Positions 11,701 through 23,200 of a stretch of 64,000 bases of DNA are shown here, in pieces. Every line of letters begins with the position of its first letter. Positions within the stretch are counted from its first letter, which is position 1. Below the pieces are notes generated by a model. The model saw only the letters and a list, made by a program, of their open reading frames with translations. It did not search any database and was not told where the DNA came from. The DNA lies in the NCBI GenBank assembly GCA_949710005.1, contig OX453277.1:1953501-2017500 (forward strand). Direction: 5' to 3'. The stretch is from Ricordea florida. Lineage: Eukaryota > Cnidaria > Anthozoa > Corallimorpharia > Ricordeidae. Both the position numbers and the translations under genes were made by a program.

Positions 11701-14700
11701 CATGCTAATTATACCTTTAAATGTACAGTTTATTGGTTCAATACTTTATTGGTGTTGATATAGTAAATAGAACATTACATGGCCACTTGGAGATACAGAA
11801 TTTTTCTTTTCATGTTGAAAACCATTTCTCTTGTTCACTGTTCTCGCTGATGAAATATTGTTTAACACTCCAAGAGGAATTTTGTATCTTTGCATTGCCA
11901 TGTAATTTACTGTCTATATCTATTCACTAGTTTTATCAAGAATTGAGGCCCAAAAATATGCATGTGCCATTTTTTTGACCATGTCTTTTTCTATGTATTT
12001 ACATGTAACTCTTGATACCATTGTATCAGCATGGTGCCAGAGTAGGCAGATTATGCCATAAGAAATTGGGATAATCAAACAAATTAAGTACGTTCTACCA
12101 CCGTAAGGTAAAAAGGAGGTGCTGACATTTTGAGCATTAGCCATTCGTTGGAGCTAACCCTAACCCTAACCCTAACCCATTTGCTCTGACAAAGGGCTAA
12201 CACTCGAAACGTCAGCACCTCCCTTTTTACCTTATGGTGGTATAACTTACCTTATCAATTTGTTTGATTATCCCAATTTCTTGTGCTTCAATTCCGCACT
12301 GACACAGCACCAGTTTCTTTAGAAACTATTCCCACAATAAAGATTATGCCATATACTTATGTTCTCTCTTGGCAGAATGTGCCATTGTGGATAGCAAAGA
12401 AGACTGCGAAAGTGCATCAGAGCTGGAATCAATCAGTGCTGAATCAGATGAAGACTTTACACCTTACAAAGTTACTAAACCAAAAAGACCCAAAGTTAAA
12501 CAGTCATCGAAGAAAAGAGTAAGTATATATTCATTGATTTCAGAAAAGACTTCTATTATCAAGTGATCTCTGCAGGTGAAGCCATGAAATATATACAAGG
12601 CATAGTATGTAAGAAACTAAACGTTTATATTTTTAGCTGGTAGCTGGACCTTCACACCATACAGACGGTGGGGTGCACCAAGGTGATGTTACTAACAAGA
12701 CACAGTCAGCCATCATTGATGTTTGTACCTCCATGACCTTTTCAGAGCCAAGCTGGTCTTGTCCTTCATGCAATGAAAAGCTTTCTTCCGAGAAAGAACT
12801 TACCAGCCATGTCAGCTTCTGTACTAAGACAGGTATAGACTCCTCATATTGACTTTGTTCTAGAGTGATGTTACCGTGTGTATACTGATGATGGTGACGA
12901 TAATAGTTATGATAATAGTACTGTGATAATGAAAGTACAGCGTGGTCACATTCTGTAATGCAGAGCCCTTAAAAGACATGAACACGCATGCTAAACATAC
13001 TAAATATGGAGATAACCAGGCCGTGTGTAATAGTTTCCTTTCTGCTAAGTCTGTAAAACATGTTAGTATGTGAAACAAGGAAAACAGAAATGCTAGGACA
13101 AAATGCAGCACGAAAATGCATGTAATGATCTCAGACCTCAACGGAAGGAAGGTTTTTTCACAGAGTAATTGTCTTGTCATTTATTTATTTGTTTATTGAT
13201 ATTTTTATTTGTTATTTTTAACAGGGAGTAGAAAGGGATACAAGTGCAGTAAGTGTGACCAGTTTTGTACGACAAGCAGCAGCCTCAAGAAACATCAGGC
13301 TCTGCACTCCAATGAGCGGCCATACAAGTGCAATGTATGCAATGCTTGTTTCAAAGACAAAAGTTATCTGACAAGACACGCTGTCACTCACTCTGGTGTC
13401 AAGAACTTTAAATGTCAAGTCTGTGGCAAGCTTTTTTCTCACAAACGTAAGTGCCACAAATTATCTCATTAGTACCTCATTAGTCAAGTCTGCAAATCTT
13501 CATTTCTTGTTGTATCAGGGATTTGATCTACTGACAAATTCCCGCTAGTACAACAATTTTGCCGCGGGAGGCTCTACTTTGCCAGAAAGCGAGGTTGTGA
13601 GGAAAAGTGTGAAAGAAATAAAAACAGCCAACACAATTGAGGATTAAGGACCTCTATTCCATCCTAGGTAGCGTTCTTCACGCATGTCTTTGTACACTGT
13701 TTTGTTATCTAATCTCGCTCTGCTTCTTCGTAGTTGTAGCCTGATTATCTACTTTATTCCCAAGTGATTATCTTTTGAGCCTTCGTTACTTGATTTTGTG
13801 TTGTGTTGTCCGCTGGCAGGTACATTGCGGGAACACCAGTTTAAACACACTGGAGAGAGACCATACAAATGCCAGCACTGCGACACAAGCTTTACCAACT
13901 CCAGCAGTCTGAAGACGCACACTGCAAGACATACAGGAATATATCCCTACAAATGCAAAGTGTGCGATCGTTCGTTTGCAAAGTCGTATGGACTCAAGAT
14001 GCACCAACTTTCTCACTCAAACGAGAAGCCTTTTGTTTGTGATGTAAGTAATTCAACGTACTGTTTCATATAATTTACAGAACATCAAGGGTGCCCAATG
14101 TTGAGCTCGTGGATGAAATGTTAACTTAAAAGTCAGCAATGTTAAGGAATGTATGGTATTTTCTTACAGTGCGACCACTCGAACCTAGGCTACCCAAACA
14201 AATTTTCATGCAAATTATCGAATCACGATCGAGTATCAAAACAATAGAATCTCTACGAATGTTTTCTAGTTTGCCCAAAATCCATACAATCTGCTCTATA
14301 ACTGTACAAAACATATCACCATTGAAAAGGAATCATCTTTGGCATTAGAAACTAACCACAAATCTGTTGTTCAGGGTCAAAAACAGACATTCAAAATTTG
14401 TATGAAAATTTCTGTGGGTGGCCTTTGTTCGGGTAGTCACGTGAATCCATGAGAGCCACGAGCCAAAAATCAATGAAACTCATATGTGAGGTGAGGACTT
14501 CACAAGAAATGGTTTATCAAACGAGATGATTACCGAGTGCTCAGGTTTTGAGCGTTAGCGCTTCGCTAATGCGAATGACTTCACAAAGTAGAGTCAATAG
14601 GACGAGCGCATTTATTGCGCTGTGTAAACACTGCTATCACATTAAGTCCAACTTCTTGGCTAGAAGAAATAAAAAATGTCTGCTTTCCGTTTTCGCTAGT

Positions 14701-16099
14701 TGATGCAAACACTCGATGGTTTATGTCAACTCTTTCTTTCAACTCGGGTTCACCTAAACTTTGGAATTCCTCCCAAAAACTCCCGCTCATGTTTTCATTG
14801 GCTGACATGTGTCTAACACGAGCGTCTTTTTTCTGGTACTAAAAGATACGATGCTCTGTCTCATATCAAAAACCCAGAATGGAGTCACAAAATATTTGGA
14901 CAAAATCTTAGGTGTTTGATAAGTGATGTTTCATCGAGTATCTGATTTAGATTCTCAAACGTAATTAATTAGATTGAAACCTAAACATATATTATATATG
15001 CGATGAAACACTGGATCACGAACGCTGTAACTGTCTTGTTCGTCTCCCTAATTGTTGAATTTCCTTCAACGTTTCCATATCCTGTCCCTCGTAATCTGAC
15101 TGCGCTTTTCCTTCAGCCTCCCGCCTTCCAATGTCACCCTGTCACTTTTATACACTCATTCATATACATCCTGTAGTTCCCTTTTTTTTTCTTTCCGCTT
15201 GTTCAATCTTTCCATCTGCTCGCTTCCTGGTTTTTTGTAGAACAGAACTGTCTCTTTCGTACAAAGTTTCAAACTCTCAGGCAATAGTTCAATCTGTTGT
15301 TCTGTAAGGTTCATTGAAAATTTGCTTCTTTTTTGTATCGTAGGTGTGTGGGAAAGGATTCAAGCGAGCTGACCATTTACGAGAGCATCGAATCATTCAC
15401 TCGGACAATAAACCATTCAAATGCGAGACATGTCAGAAGACGTTCAGCCAACGTGTTTGTTTAAGAAAACATCTTCCTTGTAGAGAGCACGAAAAACGAC
15501 AGAAAAAAGCCAGGAGTTTACTGTCAAAACGTACTCCATCCAAGAAAAAGGAAAACGCTTCCAGCACACACCCTCCAATCACCCGTAAAATGATCGCTTT
15601 AGAAAGTAATGCGAGAGGTCCGGCGATTGACCACCACGACGCAGTGAAAATCGCAGATGCGTGTGGAATACCGAATGATATTAACGTCTCGTCATCGGAA
15701 AATTCTCCAAACTTATTTTTAGATCCGAGTCAGTCTCCTCCTTCGTTTGTTCGGGCTCCGACGAAGCTGATAGAAACCGAATATTATTCGGGACAAAATA
15801 GCACGCATGATGGGTATTCGCTGGACAGGGAGTTTTCGTCGCAGAATCTTACCGACCGAAGTCGATCAAGTCCGATGAGTAGTCTGCTTCCGTCGGCGTT
15901 TATTCCGAACCTTTCGCACGCGATGTTCAGTATGGTAGATCCTCTTTCCCTTGACACACTTCCTGATGCGCATGTTTTGACAGGGAGACCGCTAAATCAT
16001 GAACGCGCAACTGATCTCGGATCTCTGCTGAGTACAATGGACGCGGAGAACCTTGGTTCCATTGTGGAACAAACCGATTCCTTTTTCGCCGGTAGTTGA
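5760..16099 (+). CDS. C2H2 zinc-finger protein, nine exons, 727 aa
   Basis: Exons join in phase as 5760-5779, 5857-5920, 10707-10759, 11081-11586, 12376-12518, 12637-12832, 13225-13446, 13820-14043 and 15344-16099 (stop TAG), giving 727 residues. An acidic, serine-rich N-terminal half contains one isolated finger near 191-212 (CPFC...HLKDYH) and a C2HC-like finger near 304-324. Seven classical fingers follow from about 335 to 540, joined by variants of the TGERPYKC linker. The introns before 13820 and 15344 cut through fingers, so those fingers are only seen after splicing. The C-terminal ~190 residues are Ser/Asn-rich and look disordered. It is presumably a nuclear DNA-binding regulator; I cannot name an orthologue. 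The first two coding exons are short and rest on splice sites and phase, so the start is less sure than the rest. Confidence 0.85.
6771..6925. mobile_element. Short inverted-repeat MITE, truncated copy (family A)
   Basis: The left part GATTTGTGATCCGAGATAAC and the right part GATCCGTGTGATCTCGGATC are inverted relatives around a short loop. The same family is complete at 17197-17390. This copy lacks the outer end on the right and is nested in the long-TIR transposon. Confidence 0.7.
7842..8127. mobile_element. hAT-like MITE nested in the long-TIR element
   Basis: The 286-bp segment begins CAGGCGCGGATC and ends GATCCGCGCCTG, a perfect 12-bp inverted pair. CAG-starting ends with a GGCGGATC core are common in hAT-type MITEs. 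I could not see a clear 8-bp target duplication, so the family call is tentative. Confidence 0.6.
8541..8757 (+). pseudogene. Possible degraded coding scrap inside the long-TIR element
   Basis: After an acceptor-like TTTCACAG there is a Ser/Asp-rich reading (SDSSSTSDDTAEKCQYLTL), then a stop and a frame change into a second reading with KLNDFLISCSVKPLGNKSW and another stop. The composition looks protein-like, not random, and may be a transposase or host exon remnant. No family can be named from this length. Confidence 0.3.
12063..12277. mobile_element. Hairpin element with telomere-type CCCTAA repeats in its loop
   Basis: The arms share GGGATAATCAAACAAATT, then ACCACC.TAAGGTAAAAA and GAGGTGCTGAC, in opposite orientation at about 12069-12148 and 12190-12275. 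Between them, 12154-12178 reads CTAACCCTAACCCTAACCC with one more unit, about four CCCTAA repeats. It lies in an intron of the zinc-finger gene. Fragments with similar AACGTCAGC text occur near 24800 and 36410-36515. Confidence 0.8.
14167..14443. mobile_element. Tc1/mariner-like MITE, copy 1 of 3
   Basis: The left end starts after TA with CAGTGCGACCACTCGAACC. The interior carries ACTGTACAAAACATATCA and TTCAAAATTTGTATG. The right end (GGGTAGTCACGTG) is mutated. The TA-CAGTG start and pairing with the other two copies suggest a mariner-type element. It is inside a zinc-finger gene intron. Confidence 0.75.
14444..15343. other. Remainder of zinc-finger gene intron, nothing else recognised
   Basis: Between the mariner-like MITE and the last exon I see no coding exon. 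There is a pyrimidine-rich approach to the acceptor at 15341-15343. Small ORFs on either strand here have no recognisable features. Confidence 0.5.
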
Positions 16100-17196
16100 A
16101 ATCCTTGCTCACTCAATCGATGTTCTCTGTTGTCTACGTGTTCCTAATCAAACGAAACTGATGAAAAGTCTTTGCTAATGTTCAATTTTACCACAATCGT
16201 AATGACCCTGTCACGCTGAAACTACAGTACAGTATAATACAGTATTTGTAGACAATTTCTGTAAACCACCGTACAATATACACGGGGAGGATACTACCTT
16301 ATTAAAGACTAATGGTGATGTCGCATTTTCTTGACTGGATTGACTAAAATGGGGTTGCATTTTCTTGACTGGATTGACTAAAATGGGGTTGCATTTTCTA
16401 TAGAGTTACGAGGTGAGAAAATTCTAGTAAGTAGGGATTAAAAATGATCTCGGTCAAAATGCTCAGAAAGTTGTTGATAGAAAGAGACTTAGTTGGGATC
16501 GCAAAAATAACATTTTGTCAAAAGTGACTAAGATGGGTCCATAACTGACCGCCAAATAGACTATAATGGGGCAGGGGTTCTGGGAGGCCAGCGGCACATG
16601 TCCAGCAAAATTAACCCAAGACAATACAACAGAAGAGAGAGGAGATCAAGGGGATAATGGTGCGGCGCTGCCATTTCGATCACGATCAAAATTTAAGGAA
16701 ATTCTAGTTTATTATACTGAGCTCCTGCTCGAAAATAACTTTCTTTGGAACCTCAAAGTTGTTAACACAACGAAGTACCTAACAAGTTCGTATAAATATT
16801 CTGTCGAATAAATGCCTAAATTTTCCGTTCAATTTGATTTTTTTTATAGGAATCACTGGAAATCTTGGTTAAATGAAATGATCCCCCCCCCCTCGAGTTC
16901 TCTCCCCAAGCAAGTGTTCTGAAAGTCAAACGGTTCGATAACAAGCCTAACAAATAGGGGTCGCTGGTTTTACACGATAAACCCCCAGGGTTGCCACATG
17001 GAGGAGTTAATTAAACCATAACATCACGACCAGAAGAAAACGACATATCAGTAACGAAAAGCAGGTTCTTAGACAAGTCATTCATTTTTGTGAAGATTGC
17101 AGCCAGATTGAGAAGTGATAGCAAGAGTGAGAAGTACACACCATGCGCGCGAATGTCCCGGTGTTGCATAATAGTGAACGTTTACCCACTTGCTTA
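16100..17196. other. Zinc-finger gene 3' flank with repeat debris
   Basis: No coding exon is recognised. The stretch includes the 34-bp tandem repeat at 16323-16398. Near 16570-16625 is a repeat end whose reverse complement reads GGACATGTGCCGCTGGCC, matching the GTATGTGCCGC family also seen at 17465, 19388 and 27115. Confidence 0.5.
16323..16398. repeat. 34-bp tandem repeat, about 2.2 copies
   Basis: The unit GCATTTTCTTGACTGGATTG continues ACTAAAATGGGGTT and is repeated directly with no visible change, followed by a partial third copy. Confidence 0.85.
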
Positions 17197-17390
17197 GGTT
17201 GCGTTCCTTTTATTTGGTATGATCCAGATCTGGGAATTGTGATCCGAGATCACACGGATCACGCCGCATCAAAGAAATTCAGAGCAATCAACTCTCGACA
17301 AGGATTTATCGGTTCCCTTGATGGGTCGTGATTCGTATGATCTCGGATTACAAATCCAGATCCGGATCACAATAAAGGAACGCCCCCTCA
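17197..17390. mobile_element. Short inverted-repeat MITE, full copy (family A)
   Basis: The left end GCGTTCCTTTTATTTGG and the right end CACAATAAAGGAACGC are inverted partners. Inside them GTGATCCGAGATCACACGG pairs with a diverged TATGATCTCGGATTAC. The central part is unique. A truncated relative is at 6771-6925. Confidence 0.8.
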
Positions 17391-17784
17391 GACACAATGA
17401 TAGAAATGCGCACTCAATACGCAGTCTCTCAGTACCTCTGGTGCTTATAACCGGGGGGTATTTTTGGGTGGGTATGTGCTGCCCAGGACTCCAAATTGGC
17501 ACCCCGTTTTAAAAAAAATTCCCCTAAAATTGATATCCCGTTCTAGAAATGGCCCAAGCTTTTATATTCCTTTCTAGAAAGTTTGTAAATTGAAATAGCC
17601 CTGCTTCTTAAAAAGGATATTTCTTTATGTGTTCGACTTATACATCAAATGAGTGCTTCGTTCTTCATAATCAGCAACAATTTTAAGCAGAAGATAAAGC
17701 CGTGATCCACAGTTTTTTTATTTCCCATCTTATTAAATTGTTAAAAACTATTATTAAATAAAATTATGAATATCAAGTTACTAA

Positions 17785-18071
17785 GGGACGGACCATTAGA
17801 AAAGTGATGGGGGGGGGGTGGGAAATTTTCAGCTTGCACGAATTTTTTTTTTTCGCTTACTGCTTGTGCAGGAATTTTTTTTTCAGGTGAACCTCTCTGC
17901 ACGAATTTTTTTTACTACGTGTGAAAAAGTCAGAATTGGACCTTCCTTCTGCATGAATTTTTTTTTACCTTCTTCTTTGCATGAATTTTTTTTCTTGGCA
18001 TTTTCCCTTGCAGGAATTTTTTTTTGGTTTCCCCCCCCCCCCCCCCCATCACTTTTCTAATGGTCCGTCCC
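17785..18071. mobile_element. Harbinger-like foldback MITE with TAA target duplication
   Basis: The ends GGGACGGACCATTAGAAAAG and its reverse complement enclose 287 bp; TAA flanks each side (17782-17784 and 18072-18074). The interior is a series of TGCAYGAATTTTTTT units between a G-run and a C-run of about ten bases each. Confidence 0.85.
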
Positions 18072-18179
18072 TAAACTACAATGCAGATTCAAGCAAATTA
18101 CGTATATATTATAATACTTTGTTTATTGGAGTGATCGTTAAATACTCCACTTTCTTGCTTGTATTGTCGGTCTCAACAT

Positions 18180-18838
18180 CAGGCATCAGAGGGAAGCTAT
18201 TGGCCTGACTCCGTGGCTTCCTTACAGGTCGTAGGCAACGCGTTGTGGTAAACGGGTCTTGCTCGAACTGGTCCCCAGTTATTTCTGGCGTCCCTCAGGG
18301 CACAGTCCTAGGCCCAGTCCTATTCCTCTTATTTATCAACGACATGCCGTCTGAGCTGAAGTCGCATGTGAAGCTATTTGCTGACGATAGCGTTTTATAC
18401 CGGCCGATCAATGCACCTGATGACCACGCTATTCTCCAAGAAGATTTACGCCTCCTGGAATATTGGGCCGAGAAATGGCAAATGGCCTTCGCGCCGAAAA
18501 AGTGTTACCTGATGTCTAACTCTGAAGCGTTATCCATCACTAGGGGTGTATTCCTTATGTGGCTCTACTCTTGAGTGTGTCACCTTTCAGAAATACCTAG
18601 GCGTCTATATAATATCAAGCCTTGGTTGGGACAAGCAAGCGGAGGAAGTTAAAAAGAAGGCAAATAGAGTCCTAGGTATTTTACAGAGGAACCTCTCATC
18701 GTGCCCCGTCCCGATCAAGGAGCGATCTTACACGTCACTCGTTCGGCCAATCCTCGAGTACGGGTCGGTGGCATGGTCTCCGCACACCAAGAGAGACATC
18801 TACATGGTGGAATCCGTCCAGCGCAGAGCCGCCCGCTT
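18180..18838 (+). pseudogene. LINE reverse-transcriptase fragment (CR1/Jockey-type), frameshifted
   Basis: The first reading contains GVPQGTVLGPVLFLLFINDM and the catalytic FADDS motif of non-LTR reverse transcriptase, followed by WAEKWQMAFAPKKC. After a frame break near 18545 a second reading gives YLGVYI, SLVRPILEYGSVAWSPH and VQRRAARF, the thumb-side conserved text. Another shift is needed upstream around 18200-18240. Both ends are lost and the 3' end runs straight into foldback sequence. It is a dead fragment of the enzyme that copies LINE RNA. Confidence 0.9.
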
Positions 18839-19068
18839 TTCGCTCACTGCTTGTGCAGGAATATTTTTTTCAGGTGAACCCCTCTGCACGAATTTTTTTT
18901 ACTACGTGTGAAAAAGTCACAATTGGACCTTCCTTCTGCATGAATTTTTTTTTTTACCTTCTTCCTTGCATGAATTTTTTTCTTCACATTTTCCCTTGCA
19001 TGAATTTCTTTTTGGTTTTTTCCCCACCCCCCCCCCCCCCCTCATCACTTTTCTAATGGTCCGTCCCT
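18839..19068. mobile_element. Right-hand part of a second copy of the 17785 foldback MITE
   Basis: From CGCTCACTGCTTGTGCAGG onward it matches the interior and right end of 17785-18071, ending TAATGGTCCGTCCC followed by TTA. The left third is missing, replaced by LINE sequence. Confidence 0.85.
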
Positions 19069-19539
19069 TAACAAACCTATTGTTTGAGCCCTTCTCCCGC
19101 GGCTACATTATCGCGCCTATTTATCCAAGATGGCGGAGTGAACGCTCGCGGCTTGCGCCAAAATACGCCCACCCTGCACGTTAAAACACAGGGTGAGAGT
19201 TCAACAGTTTGCTTGTTAACGCATTGAACCGTATTTTTAAAAGCAATCTGTCCTTGAATAATTTCAAATGGCTGCTTACAAAACTGGAGCTTTCGTGCGT
19301 TCGAAATTTTATAACCCGTTCTAGAAAACGCCTCTGAAATGGATACCCCGTTCTAAATCAGGAGCTTCAAAATCACGAGCCCGTTGGGCGGCACATACCC
19401 GTATAGGTTATGTATGGAAGTACCCCCCCTCCCCGGGTGCTTATGACCGTAGAAAAATATAAACGTTTATTAACAGAAGAGAGTACTTTTCTTGAGGGTG
19501 GTAGGCGGGGCGGGGGCTGGAGGTCAAGATCACGTTTCA

Positions 19540-19965
19540 CAGAAAATAAATTCGTCCTTCCACAATTCACGAGAAACATAATAGGCATTTCACGTTTATC
19601 GAAAAAATTGACACGAACTTAGGTTAATTGTGATATTTGAAATTCATGTGCCAGTACAGCCTTGTTAGATGTCTTTATCGTCCGTCCGCTTCTTGTTCTG
19701 CGTGAAACAAAAAGAAATACACGGATTCGAAAAACAAGAAGAAGGACATAATATTGTTGATTACTTTGAAAATAATAGAAGACACAACCCGAATCACGGT
19801 TCACGACGAATTAAATACTTCTTTCTCATTTCACGGAGAAATACTTTGGAAAATCACGGTTCACGGCCTCTACGGAAATCACGATTCACGAGAAAAAATC
19901 AAGCCATTTCACATTTCACGAGAAAAACGTTAGGCCATTCACGAATCACGAAAATACCCTTTACC
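19540..19965. repeat. Region of diverged TTTCACGAGAAAA-type repeats
   Basis: Variants of TTCACGAGAAA, AATCACGGTTCACG and CACGATTCACGAG recur at least ten times over about 400 bp without a fixed period. It may be a decayed satellite or the inside of a repeat family. Confidence 0.6.
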
Positions 19966-20289
19966 ACCCTATTTCTTGTACGTGACGGTACTCACGACCC
20001 TGGGAACGAGGTTGTGGAGTTGCACCATAAAATGCGATGACGTTACTGTCAATATAAATTATCCCAGTATGCAAAGTGTGTATGAACAGCCGCTTGCTTG
20101 TCGAACTTCATACATGATTGCGAACAGAAAGTTTCTCGTTGATCACGAACGATTACAAAAGCTTTTTTTGGATCATCTGTAAGGGACCAAGAAGTGTTTA
20201 TCTTGAAGATTTCTGTAACGTTGCTATAGATCTATCTTGATACAGCTCGTGAATTTGTCATCCTCATTTGTGTTGGTTGGTCGATTCGT

Positions 20290-23200
20290 ATGGCATCCCA
20301 GGGACAAACCTATACCTTAAATCCAGGTCCCTACCCACCACAATACCCTCCACAATACCCCACAGCACAGCATCAGCCTGGCTACTACCAAGGACCTTCA
20401 CCGCAACCTGCTCCTCAAGGGCAATACCCTGGCTATCCGCCCGGTCAAGCCTACTATCAGGTAAGCTTACAAGCATTAATCAAAGTAGGACTATGGTAAA
20501 CTCGTGGATATGTTTACAAAATAGAGAAAAAAGAAATAATTTTAAGATAATTTTAATATTCTATAATCACAACATAAACATGACCAGGGAGCTGAGTAGC
20601 TTTTCGAAATAAACATACAGTGAGCACATGACGCCAATCATTTGACTACACTAGGCATCAGTTATAAGGCAGGTGGCAAGCATACAGTTGTTAAAAAATT
20701 TGATAACTTAACATAACAGTACAGGATTAAATGGAGCCAAAAACCAAATGTAGTTCTGGTATCCTGCTGCTCACTGTCTGTGTGTACAAAGTTTCTAGCA
20801 CATGTAGCAGGGTCCTTCTGAATAAGTACTGACTTTTGTTGCCATGACATTGTCAATTTTATCATCATTATAAGTTTTGGTGCACTGACTTAGTGTCTTT
20901 GTTATCATCACACTTTTTAACTGATGATCTATACCACAACTGATCACAGCAAGTCCATATATATTCAGGGTCGCACTTAAAGGCTGAATCACACTTGCCA
21001 TCATTAATACAGCAATACATCTCTGTTTTTATGCTTATTAACCTCTTGTTTTTACAATGTAAATATGATGAGTCACACAACAGTAAGCAAAACAGGTAAG
21101 CCTACTTTTCCAACATGTTTACTTCAACACAATCTAGTTCACTTCAAGGTAAATTCGGAAATCAATAGACAAAACTTTTCATTGTAAAGGCTTGTGGTGT
21201 ATTGTATATAATATAACGCTTAATACATTTTCTACATGACTTACTCTTTTCGAACGCTTTATTGACTTTCTTACATTTTATTATATTTCTCAGTTAGTAC
21301 GCGCGCTGTGATTGGTCAATTTAGCGGGCCGTACTTCACTGTACGGCCCGCTAAAGTTTGTTTTGGTCACCAAAATGACTCCAGAGATATAATAAATATC
21401 TTATTAACCTCGTTTTCTCGGTCCGTACTGTAAAATACGGATCCTCGTTTTTTCCCGTCGATTTATGGCCCAAGCGCGAAGCTCGGTCCGTATTTTACAG
21501 TACGGACCTCGAACTTGATTAATAAGAGGTATGTAACCTGTCACGGTAGGCGCCTCCATATTTACAAGTAAATGTTGACATACTTCTTGGCTGTCCCAAT
21601 ACTTCTACAACTCCATTCATGTTAGTACTAACACTTAAATCAGTAGAAAACGGTCCTACATGTGATGTTTCTTATCCTGGTTGGCCACAGAAGTTCTTCG
21701 GTCTCACATCATGGATTCGTCAATTTATTCTTTTTTCAGTAGTCGTTTCGTTCAATAACAAGTACTCATTTCGCTCATATAAGTTCTCATTCAGGTGCTC
21801 ATTTCGCTCTATGAGTCTCATCAAAGCTTACTACACTAGCAAGAGATTTTCTCATCTTCAGATCACTTTCGAGCCAACTGAAATTCATATACTGCTTGTA
21901 ATCTTGGGGGCAGTCGATGTCGGAAGAGCGAATAGTTATCATCTGTTCACGTTTAGTGCCTGGCCGAGTGAAAGGCTCATGAAATTCAGTCTCCAAGTTG
22001 GCCATTGTCCTAACTGGAAACATTTAAACTCCTTTTGATCTCAGTAAGACCACTAATGAGGCCCTGTTAGTAAGGTTCTTTATGTCGCGCGTCTGAGTTT
22101 CAAACCTTTTCACGTCGCAATTTCGGAAGGTCGAAGGTCGCTGTCGTAATTTCCCGTGAGCAGCTCGTCGTTCGTCGCCATTTCAGCTCCTTCATGTTGC
22201 CGTTTCAAAACCATGTCGCTTGTCGGAATTTACCCCTAACAGGGCCTCGCTAATCGTCCTGTTAAGCTACAAAATCATTACAAACTCTGGCAACGGTACG
22301 ATACACTTTCATCGTGAACTTTGATCAATAGACTTCGGTGACGACAATTGTCGTCTTCATATCGGTGCTCCTGAGTTCTATCCGACTAATTACGAAGAGT
22401 GTCTACACTGGAGTGAGTGAGTGAGTGAGTGAGTGAGTGACAATTTGCATATCGGAGTCCCCACAAAAACTCGCAAATATGCTTCGCGTATCCACGAGTT
22501 AAAAATGGACAGAATTTCAAGAACTCTTTTGTCTTCAGATGTACAACAGCTATGTGAGTCGGTCATTGATAAGATTTCACAAATAATATTAAGATCCGTT
22601 AATTATTTGTCGTGGATGGTATTTATAATCCCAGTTTGTTACCTATTTTATTCCCTTGTTGACGAGGTAAGTCACCTTGCAGAGGCCCTGTGCTGAGTTG
22701 ACTTATATGCGAGCAAATTCACTCTTTCAACACCTGGAGAGCTACGAAATATCGTTTGTAAGGCTTCAGTGACAAATATAACCTTTACTGGATTATTTTA
22801 ACATCATTTGAAAGAATTAACATTTGTGACTTATATTTTATATTATATTTTCTTTTAGTATAATTTTAGAGCTGAACACAGTGTTTCCAGCAATCTGATT
22901 GGTTGAGTGTACTCGCCATATGACGTTATATTCACCGCGCTAGGCGGTGAATATAAAGCAAAACAAAATGGCTGCCAGCAGCCGGTTTGTAAATGTTTCC
23001 GACGAGGAAATCTCAGAAATTAAAAGTAGTGCAGTCCCGAAAACAACGCAAAATGCAACAAAATATGGTGTTAAACTTTTCAAAGGTATGTCAGCCTCTT
23101 CCGTTGGGCTTATTATTTTACTTTGAAACTTTACAAACAGAAACAGTACCGATAACAACGGCTGAAACAGCTAATTAACTGTTGTAACTCTTAATTTACC

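Larger units (their letters stand above)
17453..19435. mobile_element. Composite nest of repeats between 13-bp direct repeats
   Basis: GGTGCTTATAACC (17440-17452) and GGTGCTTATGACC (19436-19448) flank the block directly. Just inside are inverted ends: GGGGGGTATTTTTGGG then GGGTATGTGCTGCCC on the left, and GGGCGGCACATACCC then GTACCCCCCC on the right. The inside holds the Harbinger-like foldback at 17785-18071, a LINE fragment, and a partial second foldback. I read this as one older element into which others inserted. Confidence 0.55.

Noticed and set aside
15927..16112. Short ORF opposite the zinc-finger last exon
   Set aside because: Shadow of a well-supported coding exon on the other strand.
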